A stretch of DNA of 64,000 nt from Luteimonas sp. MC1750 (GCF_016615955.1 NZ_CP067113.1:124001-188000); one strand, 5' to 3'. Shown: positions 10,433 through 19,480, numbered from the stretch's first letter. Numbers and translations: made by a program. Notes: generated from the sequence alone by a model not told the origin.

Positions 10433-11068
10433 ATGAAGACGGTGCTGGTGGCCAGTTCCAAGGGCGGTGCGGGCAAGACCACGATCGCCACCCATCTCGC
10501 CGCGCATGCGGCCCTGGATGGCCTGCATACGGTCCTCGTCGACGCCGATCCACAGCAGTCCTCCACGCGCTGGGCCGAACGCCGCGCCGGGCTCGAAGCC
10601 GCGGTGCTCCCGGTCTCCGGCGCGCGGCGCGCGAAGGCGGTCTGGAAGTCCCTGCCCGACGACACCCAGCGCGTGGTCGTCGATGCGCCGGCCGGCGCCA
10701 TGGCCGAGGACCTCGACACCTGGCTCGAACACGCCGATGCGGTGGTGGTGCCGGTGCAGCCCTCGGCGCTCGACCTCGACGCCACCGTGCACTTCCTCAA
10801 CACGCTCGCGCAGCACCCGCGCGTGCGCCGCGGCGAGCTGCGCGTCGGCCTGGTGGCCAACCGCATGAAGCCCTGGACGAATGCCTCGCAGGCCACGCTC
10901 GACCTGCTCGGCCAATGGCCCTACCCGGTGGTCGCCACGCTGCGCGACAGCCAGGCCTATGTGCTGCTGGTGGGCCTGGGCCGCAGCCTGTTCGACTACC
11001 GTTCGGCCCAGGTCCGCGACCATCAGGCGGACTGGGCCCCGCTGCTGAAATGGCTGGGCAAGCCCTGA
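10433..11068 (+). CDS. ParA/MinD-family ATPase, orphan
   Basis: 211 residues. The start at the ATG at 10433 is supported by ggagag upstream and by the immediate deviant Walker A motif KGGAGKTT (residues 10-17), characteristic of ParA/MinD P-loop ATPases. DADPQQSSTRWAERR is the Walker A' segment. The family positions DNA or protein complexes through ATP-dependent dimerisation. No parB-like gene is adjacent, so the cargo is unknown. It is followed after 29 bases by sixA, probably in one transcript. Confidence 0.82.
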   Translation: MKTVLVASSKGGAGKTTIATHLAAHAALDGLHTVLVDADPQQSSTRWAERRAGLEAAVLPVSGARRAKAVWKSLPDDTQRVVVDAPAGAMAEDLDTWLEHADAVVVPVQPSALDLDATVHFLNTLAQHPRVRRGELRVGLVANRMKPWTNASQATLDLLGQWPYPVVATLRDSQAYVLLVGLGRSLFDYRSAQVRDHQADWAPLLKWLGKP

Positions 11069-11097
11069 GCGGCGGGCCCGGCAAGGAGAACGACATC

Positions 11098-11586
11098 ATG
11101 GCCATCGATACCCGGGACATCCTGCTGCTGCGCCACGCCCATGCCGAAGCGGCCGGGCCGGGGCAGGCCGACCTCGACCGGCCGCTGTCGCCGGAGGGCC
11201 AGGCCGAGGCCGAAGCCGCCGGGCGCTGGCTGCTCGAACACCACCTGCTGCCGGACCTGGTGCTGTGCTCGCCGGCGCGACGGACGCGCGAGACGCTGGA
11301 AGCCGTGCTCGCGGTGATCGGCTATGTCGACCAGCGCCTGGAGCCCGCGATCTACGAGGCCACGCCCGGCACCCTGGCGGCCCTGGCCGATGGCCATCGC
11401 GACCTCGGCCGGCTGATGCTGGTCGGCCACAACCCGGGCCTCGAACGGCTGGCGGCGCTGCTCCACAGCGGCCAGTCGGGCGACTACCGCGGGATGCCGC
11501 CGGGTTCGATCGTGCACCTGCGGCTGCCGGCGGCGGTCGAGGTGGAACCCGGCGGCGCCAGCCTCGCCGACTTCTGGTGGCCGTGA
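11098..11586 (+). CDS. sixA: phosphohistidine phosphatase SixA-like
   Basis: 162 residues, histidine phosphatase superfamily. The catalytic LRHAHA motif sits at residues 10-15 (RH at 11-12), with a second conserved histidine in VGHNPGLE. SixA removes phosphate from phosphohistidine on histidine-phosphotransfer domains or PTS proteins. aaggag at 11083-11088 is a good ribosome site for the ATG at 11098. The last codons overlap the GTG start of the YceI-like gene (GTGA), so these two are translationally coupled. Confidence 0.85.
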   Translation: MAIDTRDILLLRHAHAEAAGPGQADLDRPLSPEGQAEAEAAGRWLLEHHLLPDLVLCSPARRTRETLEAVLAVIGYVDQRLEPAIYEATPGTLAALADGHRDLGRLMLVGHNPGLERLAALLHSGQSGDYRGMPPGSIVHLRLPAAVEVEPGGASLADFWWP

Positions 11587-12152
11587 GCCGTGCCTCCTGC
11601 GTCCCGGCATGCCTGTCCCTCGTCGCGCTCGTCCTGGGTGCAGCGCCGGTCCGGGCAACCGGCATCGATGCCGCCGCGTCGCAGGTGGGCTTCCAGCTGG
11701 TCACCCGCTGGGGCGAGGTGATCGACGGCCGGTTCCCGGTCTTTGACGGAGAGGTGTCGCGGCTGCCGGATGGCCGCCAGCAGGTGCGGCTGTCGCTGTC
11801 GGCGGCCGACGTGGAGATACTGGACAGCGCGCGCCGCACCCAGATGACCCGCGGCGCCGGCTTCTTCGACGCCAGGCGCTATCCCTGGATCACCTTCCTG
11901 TCGGATCCCTTCGAACCGGAGCTGCTCGCGCGCGGCGGCCAGCTGCCGGGCCTGCTCAGCATCCGCGATGTGGAGCGGCGCGAGGCGTTCACGGTCGCCG
12001 CCTCCGCGTGCGCGCGACCGGCCCGCGACTGCCCGGTGCGCGCGGCGGGCATGGTCGACCGCGCGGCGTACGGCATCAACCGCTGGCCGGTGGTGGTCGC
12101 GCGCAAGGTCCGCTTCGAGCTGCGCATCCTGGTGGAGGACCGCGAAGAGTGA
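11583..12152 (+). CDS. YceI-family periplasmic lipid-binding protein
   Basis: 189 residues from the GTG at 11583, overlapping the sixA stop by four bases. A signal peptide (ACLSLVALVLGAAPVRA) precedes a YceI-like lipocalin fold, recognisable from the start (IDAAASQVGFQLVTRWGEVIDGRF is split into the usual first two strands), the middle DARRYPWITF strand, and the end (GINRWPVVVARKVRFEL). YceI proteins bind isoprenoid or fatty lipids in the periplasm. Cys139 and Cys146 are close together and could form a disulfide. It overlaps the phospholipase D gene by four bases, suggesting a joint envelope function. Confidence 0.8.
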   Translation: MSRASCVPACLSLVALVLGAAPVRATGIDAAASQVGFQLVTRWGEVIDGRFPVFDGEVSRLPDGRQQVRLSLSAADVEILDSARRTQMTRGAGFFDARRYPWITFLSDPFEPELLARGGQLPGLLSIRDVERREAFTVAASACARPARDCPVRAAGMVDRAAYGINRWPVVVARKVRFELRILVEDREE

Positions 12153-14044
12153 AGCCGCTGCTGCGCATGCTGGTGCTGGCCTGGGCGCTGGCCGCGGGCG
12201 CCTGCGCCAGTCTCTCGCCGGAACAGGCCGCCGCCGCGTCGCGCATCGCGAAGCAGGCGCAGCCGGTGCTGGTGGACTGCGCGCGTGACGATGCCTGCGC
12301 ATCGCCGTCCGCGCTGCGCGCGCTGGGCCGCGAGGCGCTGGCGGCCAGTACGCCGGCTGCGCCGCGCCACCACGCACTGATCCTCGACTATGGCCAGGAC
12401 GCCCTGCTGGCGCGGCTGAGCCTGATCCGCTCCGCGCAGCAGAGCGTGGACCTGCAGACCTACATCTTCGACGAGGACGACGCCGGCCACCTGTTCCTCG
12501 ACGAGCTGCTGGCCGCCGCGCGCCGCGGGGTCAAGGTGCGGGTGCTGGTCGACCAGCTTTCTGCGCTGCGCGAGGTCGACACGCTGGCGGCGCTGGCCGG
12601 GGCGCACGCCAACTTCGAGCTGCGCATCTACAACCCGGTGCTCGGGCGCGCCCGCATCAGCTATCCGCAGTACGTGCTGGCGGCCGCATGCTGCTGGCGG
12701 CGGCTCAACCAGCGCATGCACAACAAGCTGCTGCTGGTCGACGGCCTGGTCGGCATCACCGGCGGCCGCAACTACCAGGACAGCTATTACGACTGGGACC
12801 CCGGGTACAACTTCCGCGACCGCGACCTGTTCCTCGCCGGCCCCGCGGTGGCCGACATGGCCGCGAGCTTCGAGCAGTACTGGAGCGCGCGCCTGACCCG
12901 GAGCCTGCCGGGCCTGGCCGACGTGGGCCGCCGGCTGCTGCGCGACGGCGTGCCCGCGCTGCCGCACGCGCCCTTCGAACTGCCGGAGCGGGTGGAGCGC
13001 ATCTCGCGCGACGCCGACGACCCCTGGCTGGTCGAGGCGCTGGCCGCGGAGTCGCTGCCGGTGGGCGTGGTCGACTTCATCTCCGATCCGCCGGAAAAGC
13101 ACCGCGCCGATTACGAGGGCGTGGCGCCGTCGACGCGCGGCCTGCTCGACCTGATCGAGGGCGCGCGCAAGGAAGTGATCCTGCAGACGCCCTACCTGGT
13201 GCTGTCGCCGGGTGCCCAGGACCTGTTCGCCAGCCTGCACCAGCGCGAGGACGCCCCGCGGGTGCTGGTGTCGACCAACAGCCTGGCCGCGACCGACGCC
13301 TTCATCACCTACGCGCTGTCGTACAAGTACAAGCGCCGCCACCTGCGCGAGTTCGGCTTCGAGATCCACGAGTTCAAGCCCTTCCCGCAGGATGCGCCGA
13401 TCGACGTCGAGGCGACCGGCACGGTGGACCTGGGCGATGGCCAGGCGCCGTCGGCGACGACGCTCTCCGACGGCTCCCGCGCACCACGCACGCGGCCGCT
13501 GGAGCGCGAGTATTCCGCGCTGCGCTGGTCGGGCTTCTCGGCGCACGAGCGCGTGCCGCTGCAGCGCGGCGGCGTGCGCTTCGGCCTGCATTCGAAGTCG
13601 CTGGTGGTCGACGAGCGCGTCGGCGTGGTCGGCACGCACAACTTCGATCCGCGTGGCGACGACTACAACACCGAGAGCGCGGTGGTGATCGAGGACGGAG
13701 CGTTCGCGCGCGTGCTCGCCGACAGCATCCGTCGCGACATGGCGCCGGCCAATGCCTGGGTGATCGCGCCGCGCGACCGTCCGGTGGTCCTGTCGGGGCT
13801 CGACTACTCGCTGGGCAAGGTGTCCGAGTCGCTGCCGGTGTTCGACCTCTGGCCCACGCGCTACGCGACCAGCTACGAGTTCCGCCCCGGTCCCGGCTGT
13901 TCCGCGCCGCCGCCGCCGCGTGATCCCCGGTTTCGCGACTGCCACGAACCGGTGGGCGACTTCCCCGAAGTGCAGATCGGGCTCAAGGCGATCCTGACGC
14001 GCATCTTCACCGCCTTCGGCGCGGGCCTGGCCCCGATCCTCTGA
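12149..14044 (+). CDS. phospholipase D-family lipoprotein with two HKD motifs
   Basis: 631 residues from the GTG at 12149, overlapping the previous stop. An N-terminal lipoprotein signal (MLVLAWALAAGAC) suggests anchoring to the outer face of the inner membrane or to the outer membrane. There are two HKD half-sites: HNKLLLVDG starting at His191, followed by GGRNY, and HSKSLVVDE starting at His481, followed by GTHNFDPR. The family forms or hydrolyses phosphodiesters of phospholipids (cardiolipin synthase, PLD). Unlike cardiolipin synthase there are no N-terminal membrane helices, so a periplasmic phospholipase or transphosphatidylase is more likely. It is the last gene of the sixA-yceI-pld set. 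Confidence 0.85.
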   Translation: MKPLLRMLVLAWALAAGACASLSPEQAAAASRIAKQAQPVLVDCARDDACASPSALRALGREALAASTPAAPRHHALILDYGQDALLARLSLIRSAQQSVDLQTYIFDEDDAGHLFLDELLAAARRGVKVRVLVDQLSALREVDTLAALAGAHANFELRIYNPVLGRARISYPQYVLAAACCWRRLNQRMHNKLLLVDGLVGITGGRNYQDSYYDWDPGYNFRDRDLFLAGPAVADMAASFEQYWSARLTRSLPGLADVGRRLLRDGVPALPHAPFELPERVERISRDADDPWLVEALAAESLPVGVVDFISDPPEKHRADYEGVAPSTRGLLDLIEGARKEVILQTPYLVLSPGAQDLFASLHQREDAPRVLVSTNSLAATDAFITYALSYKYKRRHLREFGFEIHEFKPFPQDAPIDVEATGTVDLGDGQAPSATTLSDGSRAPRTRPLEREYSALRWSGFSAHERVPLQRGGVRFGLHSKSLVVDERVGVVGTHNFDPRGDDYNTESAVVIEDGAFARVLADSIRRDMAPANAWVIAPRDRPVVLSGLDYSLGKVSESLPVFDLWPTRYATSYEFRPGPGCSAPPPPRDPRFRDCHEPVGDFPEVQIGLKAILTRIFTAFGAGLAPIL

Positions 14045-14173
14045 CGCCCTGACGACCGTTCGTCGGCCGGACCCTCCGGCACGGGCAGGCGTGACCTTTG
14101 ACCTATTGCGGTAGATGTGTGGTGTGGTACTTTACCAACACACCAAGCCACACACCCCCCGATGGAGATCGCC

Positions 14174-14365
14174 ATGTACCGCACCGACGCCAACGCCGCC
14201 CCGTCCGCCCGCGCCGCCGCCGCCGCCGCCGCCCGCCCGCTCGTCCACGCGCCGCGCTACCGCAGCCGCGACTTCGGCACCGGCTATGGCAGCAGCAGCG
14301 GCTACGCCGCCAGCCGCCGCTACACCCCGGGCAGCCAGCCGCTCACCCGCTTCCGTCTCGCCTGA
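14174..14365 (+). CDS. small Ala/Arg/Ser-rich protein of unknown function
   Basis: 63 residues from the ATG at 14174, with ggag ten bases upstream. An in-frame ATG at 14162 is an alternative. Composition: an alanine run at about residues 17-24, then a basic, Ser/Gly/Tyr-rich half (RYRSRDFGTGYGSSSGY) ending RFRLA. There is no signal peptide or membrane helix. The 130 bases before it are less G+C-rich than the genome and contain an imperfect palindrome. I do not recognise the family; a basic nucleic-acid-binding peptide is possible but unproven. Confidence 0.5.
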   Translation: MYRTDANAAPSARAAAAAAARPLVHAPRYRSRDFGTGYGSSSGYAASRRYTPGSQPLTRFRLA

Positions 14366-14438
14366 ACCGATTGACCCGGGGGGGACCCGGTCCTAGGCTG
14401 GCCCGCCCCCGGCGCCAGCCCGGGACACGGAGCCCGGC

Positions 14439-14873
14439 ATGACCCCCCAAACCCCGATCTTCCGCCGCGGCCTCGACCTGGCCGCGCTCAACGCCCTCTC
14501 CAAGGGCACGGCGATTGAGGCGCTGGGCATCGAATTCCTGGCCATCGGCCATGACCACCTCGTCGCCGGCATGCCGGTGGACGCACGCACCCTGCAGCCC
14601 TACGGCCTGCTCCACGGCGGCGCCTCGGTGCTGCTGGCCGAGACCCTCGGCAGCAGCGCAGGCAACATGTGCGTGGCCGAAGGCGAGGTCTGCGTCGGCC
14701 TCGAGATCAACGCCAACCACGTGCGCGCCGTCCGCGAGGGCCGGGTGACCGGCACCGCCAGGCCGCTGCACCTCGGGCGCAGCACCCAGGTGTGGGAGAT
14801 CCGCATCGAGGACGCGCGCGGCCGACTGGCCTGCATCTCGCGCATCACCCTCGCGGTGGTTCCCGCGGCCTGA
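14439..14873 (+). CDS. ydiI: hotdog-fold acyl-CoA thioesterase, YdiI/MenI-like
   Basis: 144 residues, close in length and pattern to E. coli YdiI: MPVDARTLQPYGLLHGGASV with the catalytic glutamate in LLAETLGSSAG, then GLEINANHVRAVREG and RPLHLGRSTQVWEI. The enzyme hydrolyses aromatic or aliphatic acyl-CoA. In E. coli it acts on 1,4-dihydroxynaphthoyl-CoA. Xanthomonads are known as ubiquinone users, so a housekeeping acyl-CoA thioesterase is the safer reading here. It starts a group of lipid-related genes (acyltransferase, YheT). Confidence 0.85.
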   Translation: MTPQTPIFRRGLDLAALNALSKGTAIEALGIEFLAIGHDHLVAGMPVDARTLQPYGLLHGGASVLLAETLGSSAGNMCVAEGEVCVGLEINANHVRAVREGRVTGTARPLHLGRSTQVWEIRIEDARGRLACISRITLAVVPAA

Positions 14874-14922
14874 GCGCTCGCGCCGCTACCGGCGCGCGAT
14901 CCCCATCCGGTATCGTTCGCGC

Positions 14923-15723
14923 ATGCGTTCCCCCATCGTCCTCACCGCGCCCGCCGGAGGCCGCCTGGCGCGCGCGGGCCGCTATGCCCTGCGCGTGCCG
15001 ATGCTGCTCTGGCATGTCTTCATCCACCTCCCGCTGGTGATGCTCGGCCTGGCCCTGCCCAGCGAGCGGATCACGCTGGGCGGCCGGGACCTGCGCAGCC
15101 GGATCGTGCAGTTCTGGCAGGGCGGGCTGATGCGCGTCTTCGGCATGCGCATGCGGCGCGTCGGCACGCCGCTGCCCGGCGCGACCCTGTTCGTCGCCAA
15201 CCATGTCAGCTGGATGGACATCTCGGCGCTGCACAGCCAGCGCATGATGGGCTTCGTCGCCAAGCAGGAAATCGAGGGCTGGCCGGTGGTGGGCCGGATG
15301 GCCCGCCGCGGCGACACGATCTTCCACCAGCGCGGCAGCCAGGAATCGCTGGGCGGCGTGCTGGAGGCGATGCGCCTGCGGCTGGGCGAGGGGCGCTCGG
15401 TGGGCGTGTTCCCCGAGGGCCGCACCCGCGACGGCGACGAGGTCGGGCCGTTCCACGCGCGCATCTTCACCGCCGCGGTCGAGGCCGGGGTGCCGGTGCA
15501 GCCGGTGGCGCTGCGCTACGGGGCCGCCGGCGAAGGCCAGCGCGCGGTGGCGTTCCAGACGCGCGAGAACTTCCTGCAGAACTTCCTGCGCCTGCTCGGC
15601 GAGCCGCCGCGCACGGTCGACGTGGTCTTCCTCGAACCGGTGCTGCCGGGCGCGGCCGAGGGCCGGGCGGGGATCGCGAAGCTGGCCCGCGAGCGCATCG
15701 TCGAGGCGCTGCGCGCGCCGTGA
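14923..15723 (+). CDS. 1-acylglycerol-3-phosphate acyltransferase family protein
   Basis: 266 residues. A membrane segment (about 27-46, LLWHVFIHLPLVMLGLAL) precedes the PlsC domain: block I NHVSWMD (HX4D catalytic motif, about 93-99), block III VFPEGRTRDGD, and block IV VQPVALRY. These enzymes transfer an acyl chain to lysophosphatidate or related acceptors at the inner membrane. Its stop overlaps the GTG start of the YheT-like gene, so the two are coupled. A second acyltransferase of different type occurs at 59387. Confidence 0.85.
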   Translation: MRSPIVLTAPAGGRLARAGRYALRVPMLLWHVFIHLPLVMLGLALPSERITLGGRDLRSRIVQFWQGGLMRVFGMRMRRVGTPLPGATLFVANHVSWMDISALHSQRMMGFVAKQEIEGWPVVGRMARRGDTIFHQRGSQESLGGVLEAMRLRLGEGRSVGVFPEGRTRDGDEVGPFHARIFTAAVEAGVPVQPVALRYGAAGEGQRAVAFQTRENFLQNFLRLLGEPPRTVDVVFLEPVLPGAAEGRAGIAKLARERIVEALRAP

Positions 15724-16712
15724 ACGCCGCCGCGGCCAGCGGCTACCGTCCGCCGCGCTGGCTGCGCAACCCGCACCTGCAGTCGGTGCTGGCGGGCAGC
15801 CCGCCGCGGCGCCGGCGCGGACTGGCCGCGCTGGGGCAGGCCGGCGCGCAGACCCGCCCGGTCATCGTCGACGGCGGCGACGGCGTGCGCCTGCTCGGCC
15901 TGCACACGGCGCGCCCGGGCGCGGAGCCGCGGGGCATGGCCCTGCTGCTGCACGGCTGGGAAGGCAGCGCGGAGTCGGCCTACGTCTGCCTGGCGGCGGC
16001 GGGCTTCCTGGCCCGGGGCTGGGACGTGTTCCGCCTGAACTTTCGCGACCACGGCGGCAGCCACCACCTCAATCCCGACATCTTCCACTCCGCGCGCATC
16101 GACGAAGTGGTGCACGCCGCAAGCGATGTCGCCCGGCGCATGCCGCGGCCGAGGCTGGTGGTGGCCGGCCATTCCCTCGGCGGCAATTTCGCCCTGCGCC
16201 TGGCGCTGCGCGCGCCGGCCGCCGGCCTGCAGGTCGACGCCGTGGCCGCGGTCTGCCCGGTGCTGGACCCCGCGCGCACGATGGAGGCGATGGAGCGCGG
16301 GCTGCCGCTGTACCTGCGCCATTTCGAGCAGAGCTGGCGGCGTTCGCTGGTGCGCAAGCGCGAGCTGTTTCCCGAGCGCGTGGGCTTCGACGACCGCGTG
16401 CTGCGCCTGCGCATGCGCGCGCTCACCGAATGGCTGGTGCTTCGGCACACCGACTTCGGCAGCCTCGACGCCTACTTCGACCGCTACTCGATCGCCGGCG
16501 ACCGCCTGGCAGGCCTCGCCGTGCCGGCCTCCATCCTGACCAGCGCGGACGACCCGGTGATCCCGGTCGACGACTTCGCGCGCCTGTCGCTGCCGCACCA
16601 CGCCAGCCTCGAGATCGCCCGCTGGGGCGGGCACTGCGGCTTCCTCGAAGGCCCGCGGCTGGAGGGCTATGCCGAGCGCTGGGTGGTCGATCGCCTGGCG
16701 GGCGCGGATTAG
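15720..16712 (+). CDS. alpha/beta hydrolase, YheT family
   Basis: 330 residues from the GTG at 15720, overlapping the previous gene by four bases. YheT-family hallmark NPHLQSVL at residues 17-24, nucleophile motif VVAGHSLGGN with Ser152, and a late HCGF histidine with an aspartate in TSADDPVIP. YheT proteins are putative carboxylesterases of unresolved substrate. Coupling with an acyltransferase supports a lipid-related role, which is inference. Confidence 0.85.
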   Translation: MNAAAASGYRPPRWLRNPHLQSVLAGSPPRRRRGLAALGQAGAQTRPVIVDGGDGVRLLGLHTARPGAEPRGMALLLHGWEGSAESAYVCLAAAGFLARGWDVFRLNFRDHGGSHHLNPDIFHSARIDEVVHAASDVARRMPRPRLVVAGHSLGGNFALRLALRAPAAGLQVDAVAAVCPVLDPARTMEAMERGLPLYLRHFEQSWRRSLVRKRELFPERVGFDDRVLRLRMRALTEWLVLRHTDFGSLDAYFDRYSIAGDRLAGLAVPASILTSADDPVIPVDDFARLSLPHHASLEIARWGGHCGFLEGPRLEGYAERWVVDRLAGAD

Positions 16713-16765
16713 GCGCGGGCTACAATCGAGGTTTTCCGCGCCCAGCGCCTGCAGGAACCCACTCG

Positions 16766-18838
16766 ATGCACGACCAGATCCTCGACGCGCTGCGCCGCGG
16801 CGACACCGCCGCCGCCGTTGACGCCGCCCGCCGCCTTGCCGGCAGCGCGCCGGACGATGCCCAGGCCCAGCGCCTGCTCGCCCTGGCCCTGCGCAGCAGC
16901 GGCGACGATACGGGCGCCCGCGCGGCCATCGAGCGCGCGATGGTGCTGGCGCCCGACGACGCCGCCCTGCACCTCGAGCACGCCGGGCTGCTGCTGGGCC
17001 AGCGCGACGTGGAGGGCGCGGCGCGCTCGCTGGACGCCACCATCGGCAACAACCCGAACGCGTTCGGCGCCTACATCGTGCAGGCCCAGCTGGCCATGGG
17101 CCGCAACGACCTGGACGAGGCCGAGCGCCTGGCGCGGCTCGCCGCCCGCGTCTCGCCGGACGATCCGGCCCTGCAGGGCGTGACCGGCACGCTGGCGCTG
17201 CGCCGTGGCCGCGTCGACGAGGCCCTGGCCCTGCTGTCCGACTCGGTGAAGCGCGCGCCCGACGATGTGGTTGCGCTGCACGCGCTGGGCATCGCGCACA
17301 TGACGAAGGGCCACTTCGCGTTCGCCGAACAGGCCTTCCGCAGCCTGCTCGAGCACGCGCCGGCGGCCGGCATGGTGCGGCTGCTGATCGCGGAGCTGCT
17401 GCAGCGCCAGGGCCGCACGGCCGAGGCGGCCGACGAGCTCGCGACCCTGGTGTCCGACCCGGCGCTGGCCACCGCCGAACTGCGCCGGCACGCCGGCGAG
17501 CTGCAGCTGGCCGCGGGCCGGCCCGAGCGCGGGCTGGAATTGCTGCGCGCGGCGCTGGCCGCCGACCCGCGCGACGGGCGCACGCTGTCCGCGATCATGG
17601 CGGCCTGGGCCCGCCTGGGCGCCATCGACGACGCCCGTCGCACGCTGGACGCCGCGCTCGCCACCACGCCCGACAGCGACGACCTGTGGCGCGCGCGCCT
17701 GATGTTCGAATGGCGCGACACGCGGGTCTCGTCCGGGCTGGTCGAACGCTGGCGCTCGATCATGCCGGACTCGCTGGAGGCGCTCGACGCCGCGCTGGCC
17801 CTGCGCATCCGCGAAGGCCGCCAGGACGAGGCCGATTCGGTTGCGCGCGCGCTGCTGGAACGCGCGCCCGGCCACATGCGCGCCGAGCTGCAGCTCGCCG
17901 ACAGCCTGCTGGAGCGTGATCCGGCCGAGGCCGCCCGACGCCTGGACGCACTGCTGGCCCGGGCCGACACGCCGGGCGACCACGCGCTGCTGGGCCAGCG
18001 CCTGGGCGTCGCCCACCACCACGCCGGCGACCGCAAGGCCGCGCTGGCCTGCTGGGAGCGGCTCAATGCGCGCCAGGCGTCGGAGCGCGTGCCGCTGCCG
18101 ACCCTGTCGCCGGCGCGCGACGCGTGGCCGGAGCAGGCCGCGGCCGACCCCGCCGCCTCGCAGGTGGTCTTCCTCGCCGGTCTTCCCGGCAGTCCGGTCG
18201 AACGCGTGGCCGACCTGCTGGCCGGCGCCGTGCCCGCGTTCCGCCCGGACCGCTTCGGCGCCCGGCCACCGTCGGACGCCTTGCAGAACATCGCCACCCC
18301 GGTCGCGATCGCCAAGGGCGCCGTGGCGCCGGCCGCGGTCGCCGCCTCGTGGCGCGGTGCGCTGCCCGCGCGCGGCGTGGACGGCGCGGTGATCGACTGG
18401 CTGCTGTGGTGGGACAACGCCTATGCCGCGGTGCTGCGCGAGGCGCTGCCCGAGGCGCGGCTGCTGGCGGTGATCCGCGATCCTCGCGACATGCTGCTGA
18501 ACTGGCTGGCGTTCGGATCCTCGACGCCGTTCGCCCTGGCGTCGCCGCAGGTCGCGGCGGAATGGCTGGCCGGGGCGCTCGCGCAGCTGGCCGACCTGCA
18601 CGAGCAGGACCTGGTGCCGCACCACCTGCTGCGCCTGGACGAGGTCAGCGAGGACCCGGTGGCGATCGTGGCGCGCCTGCGCGACGCCCTGGGACTCGAA
18701 TTGTCCGAGCCGCCGCCCGGCTACTTCGGTGCCGCGCGCTTCCCGGCTGGCGGCTGGCGCGACTATGCCGGCCTGCTGGCGGGGCCGTTCGCCACCCTGG
18801 CCCCGGTGGCCCGCCGCCTGGGCTACCCCGACGCCTGA
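16766..18838 (+). CDS. TPR protein with C-terminal sulfotransferase-like domain
   Basis: 690 residues. About 1-460 is a tandem TPR array (repeated AxxLxxRGDxAxA and LLRAALAADPRDGRTL patterns). About 465-690 resembles bacterial sulfotransferases: QVVFLAGLPGSPVERVADLL at the 5'-phosphosulfate-binding position, a YxxVLREALPEARLLAVIRDPRDMLLNW segment (split by its conserved RDPRD) at the 3'-phosphate site, and a terminal LGYP. The canonical GxPRSGTT loop is degenerate (LPGSPVER), so activity is uncertain. There is no signal peptide. TPR-sulfotransferase fusions are common in xanthomonads, with unknown acceptors. Confidence 0.75.
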   Translation: MHDQILDALRRGDTAAAVDAARRLAGSAPDDAQAQRLLALALRSSGDDTGARAAIERAMVLAPDDAALHLEHAGLLLGQRDVEGAARSLDATIGNNPNAFGAYIVQAQLAMGRNDLDEAERLARLAARVSPDDPALQGVTGTLALRRGRVDEALALLSDSVKRAPDDVVALHALGIAHMTKGHFAFAEQAFRSLLEHAPAAGMVRLLIAELLQRQGRTAEAADELATLVSDPALATAELRRHAGELQLAAGRPERGLELLRAALAADPRDGRTLSAIMAAWARLGAIDDARRTLDAALATTPDSDDLWRARLMFEWRDTRVSSGLVERWRSIMPDSLEALDAALALRIREGRQDEADSVARALLERAPGHMRAELQLADSLLERDPAEAARRLDALLARADTPGDHALLGQRLGVAHHHAGDRKAALACWERLNARQASERVPLPTLSPARDAWPEQAAADPAASQVVFLAGLPGSPVERVADLLAGAVPAFRPDRFGARPPSDALQNIATPVAIAKGAVAPAAVAASWRGALPARGVDGAVIDWLLWWDNAYAAVLREALPEARLLAVIRDPRDMLLNWLAFGSSTPFALASPQVAAEWLAGALAQLADLHEQDLVPHHLLRLDEVSEDPVAIVARLRDALGLELSEPPPGYFGAARFPAGGWRDYAGLLAGPFATLAPVARRLGYPDA

Positions 18839-18855
18839 CCACGAGGAGCACGACC

Positions 18856-19458
18856 ATGCACATCAGCAGCGCAAGCTTCGGCCACGGCCAACCGATCCCG
18901 GCGGAGTTCGCCCTCGGCGCGCCCGGCGGCTTCGGCGGCAACCGCAATCCGCAGCTGTCCTGGGGCGGCGCGCCGGACGGCACGCGTTCGTTCGCGCTGC
19001 TGTGCATCGACACCGACGCGCCCACCGATCCCGCGCTGGTCGCCAACGACCAGGTCGCGATTCCGGTCGCGCATCCGCGCGGCGACTTCGTGCACTGGGC
19101 GATGGTCGACATCCCGCCGCAGGTCACCGCGGTCCCCGCCGGCAGCTGCAGCGATGGCGTCACCCGCGGCGGCAAGCGCACGCCGCCCGGCCCGGACGGC
19201 GCACGCCAGGGCCTCAACGACTACACCGGCTGGTTCGCCGGCGATGCAGACATGGGCGGCGACTGGGCGGGTTACGACGGCCCGTATCCGCCGGCGCACG
19301 ACCTGCGCGAGCACCGCTACTTCTTCCGGGTGTTCGCGCTGGACGTGGCGCGCCTGGAGCTGCCGGAACGGTTCACCGCCGGCGACGTGCTGCGCGCGAT
19401 CCAGGGCCACGTGCTGGCCGAGGCCGCGACCTGGGGCAGCTACAGCCTGCACGCCTGA
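18856..19458 (+). CDS. YbhB/YbcL family (PEBP, Raf-kinase-inhibitor-like) protein
   Basis: 200 residues. It shows the PEBP anion-pocket elements: CIDTDAPT near residue 51, FVHWAMVDIPP near 76, then YDGPYPPAHDLREHRYFFRVFALD (split across the GPxPP-HxYxF signature). gaggag lies upstream of the ATG at 18856. It is cytoplasmic, since no signal is present. The bacterial family is small and its ligand is unknown. It runs 17 bases after the TPR-sulfotransferase. Confidence 0.88.
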   Translation: MHISSASFGHGQPIPAEFALGAPGGFGGNRNPQLSWGGAPDGTRSFALLCIDTDAPTDPALVANDQVAIPVAHPRGDFVHWAMVDIPPQVTAVPAGSCSDGVTRGGKRTPPGPDGARQGLNDYTGWFAGDADMGGDWAGYDGPYPPAHDLREHRYFFRVFALDVARLELPERFTAGDVLRAIQGHVLAEAATWGSYSLHA

Positions 19459-19480
19459 CCCGCGCCCACACCCGGACGCC

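Noticed and set aside
14098..14134. Sigma-70 promoter ttgacc...tacttt before the small basic protein
   Set aside because: The spacing between candidate -35 and -10 boxes is 22-25 bases, too long to call.
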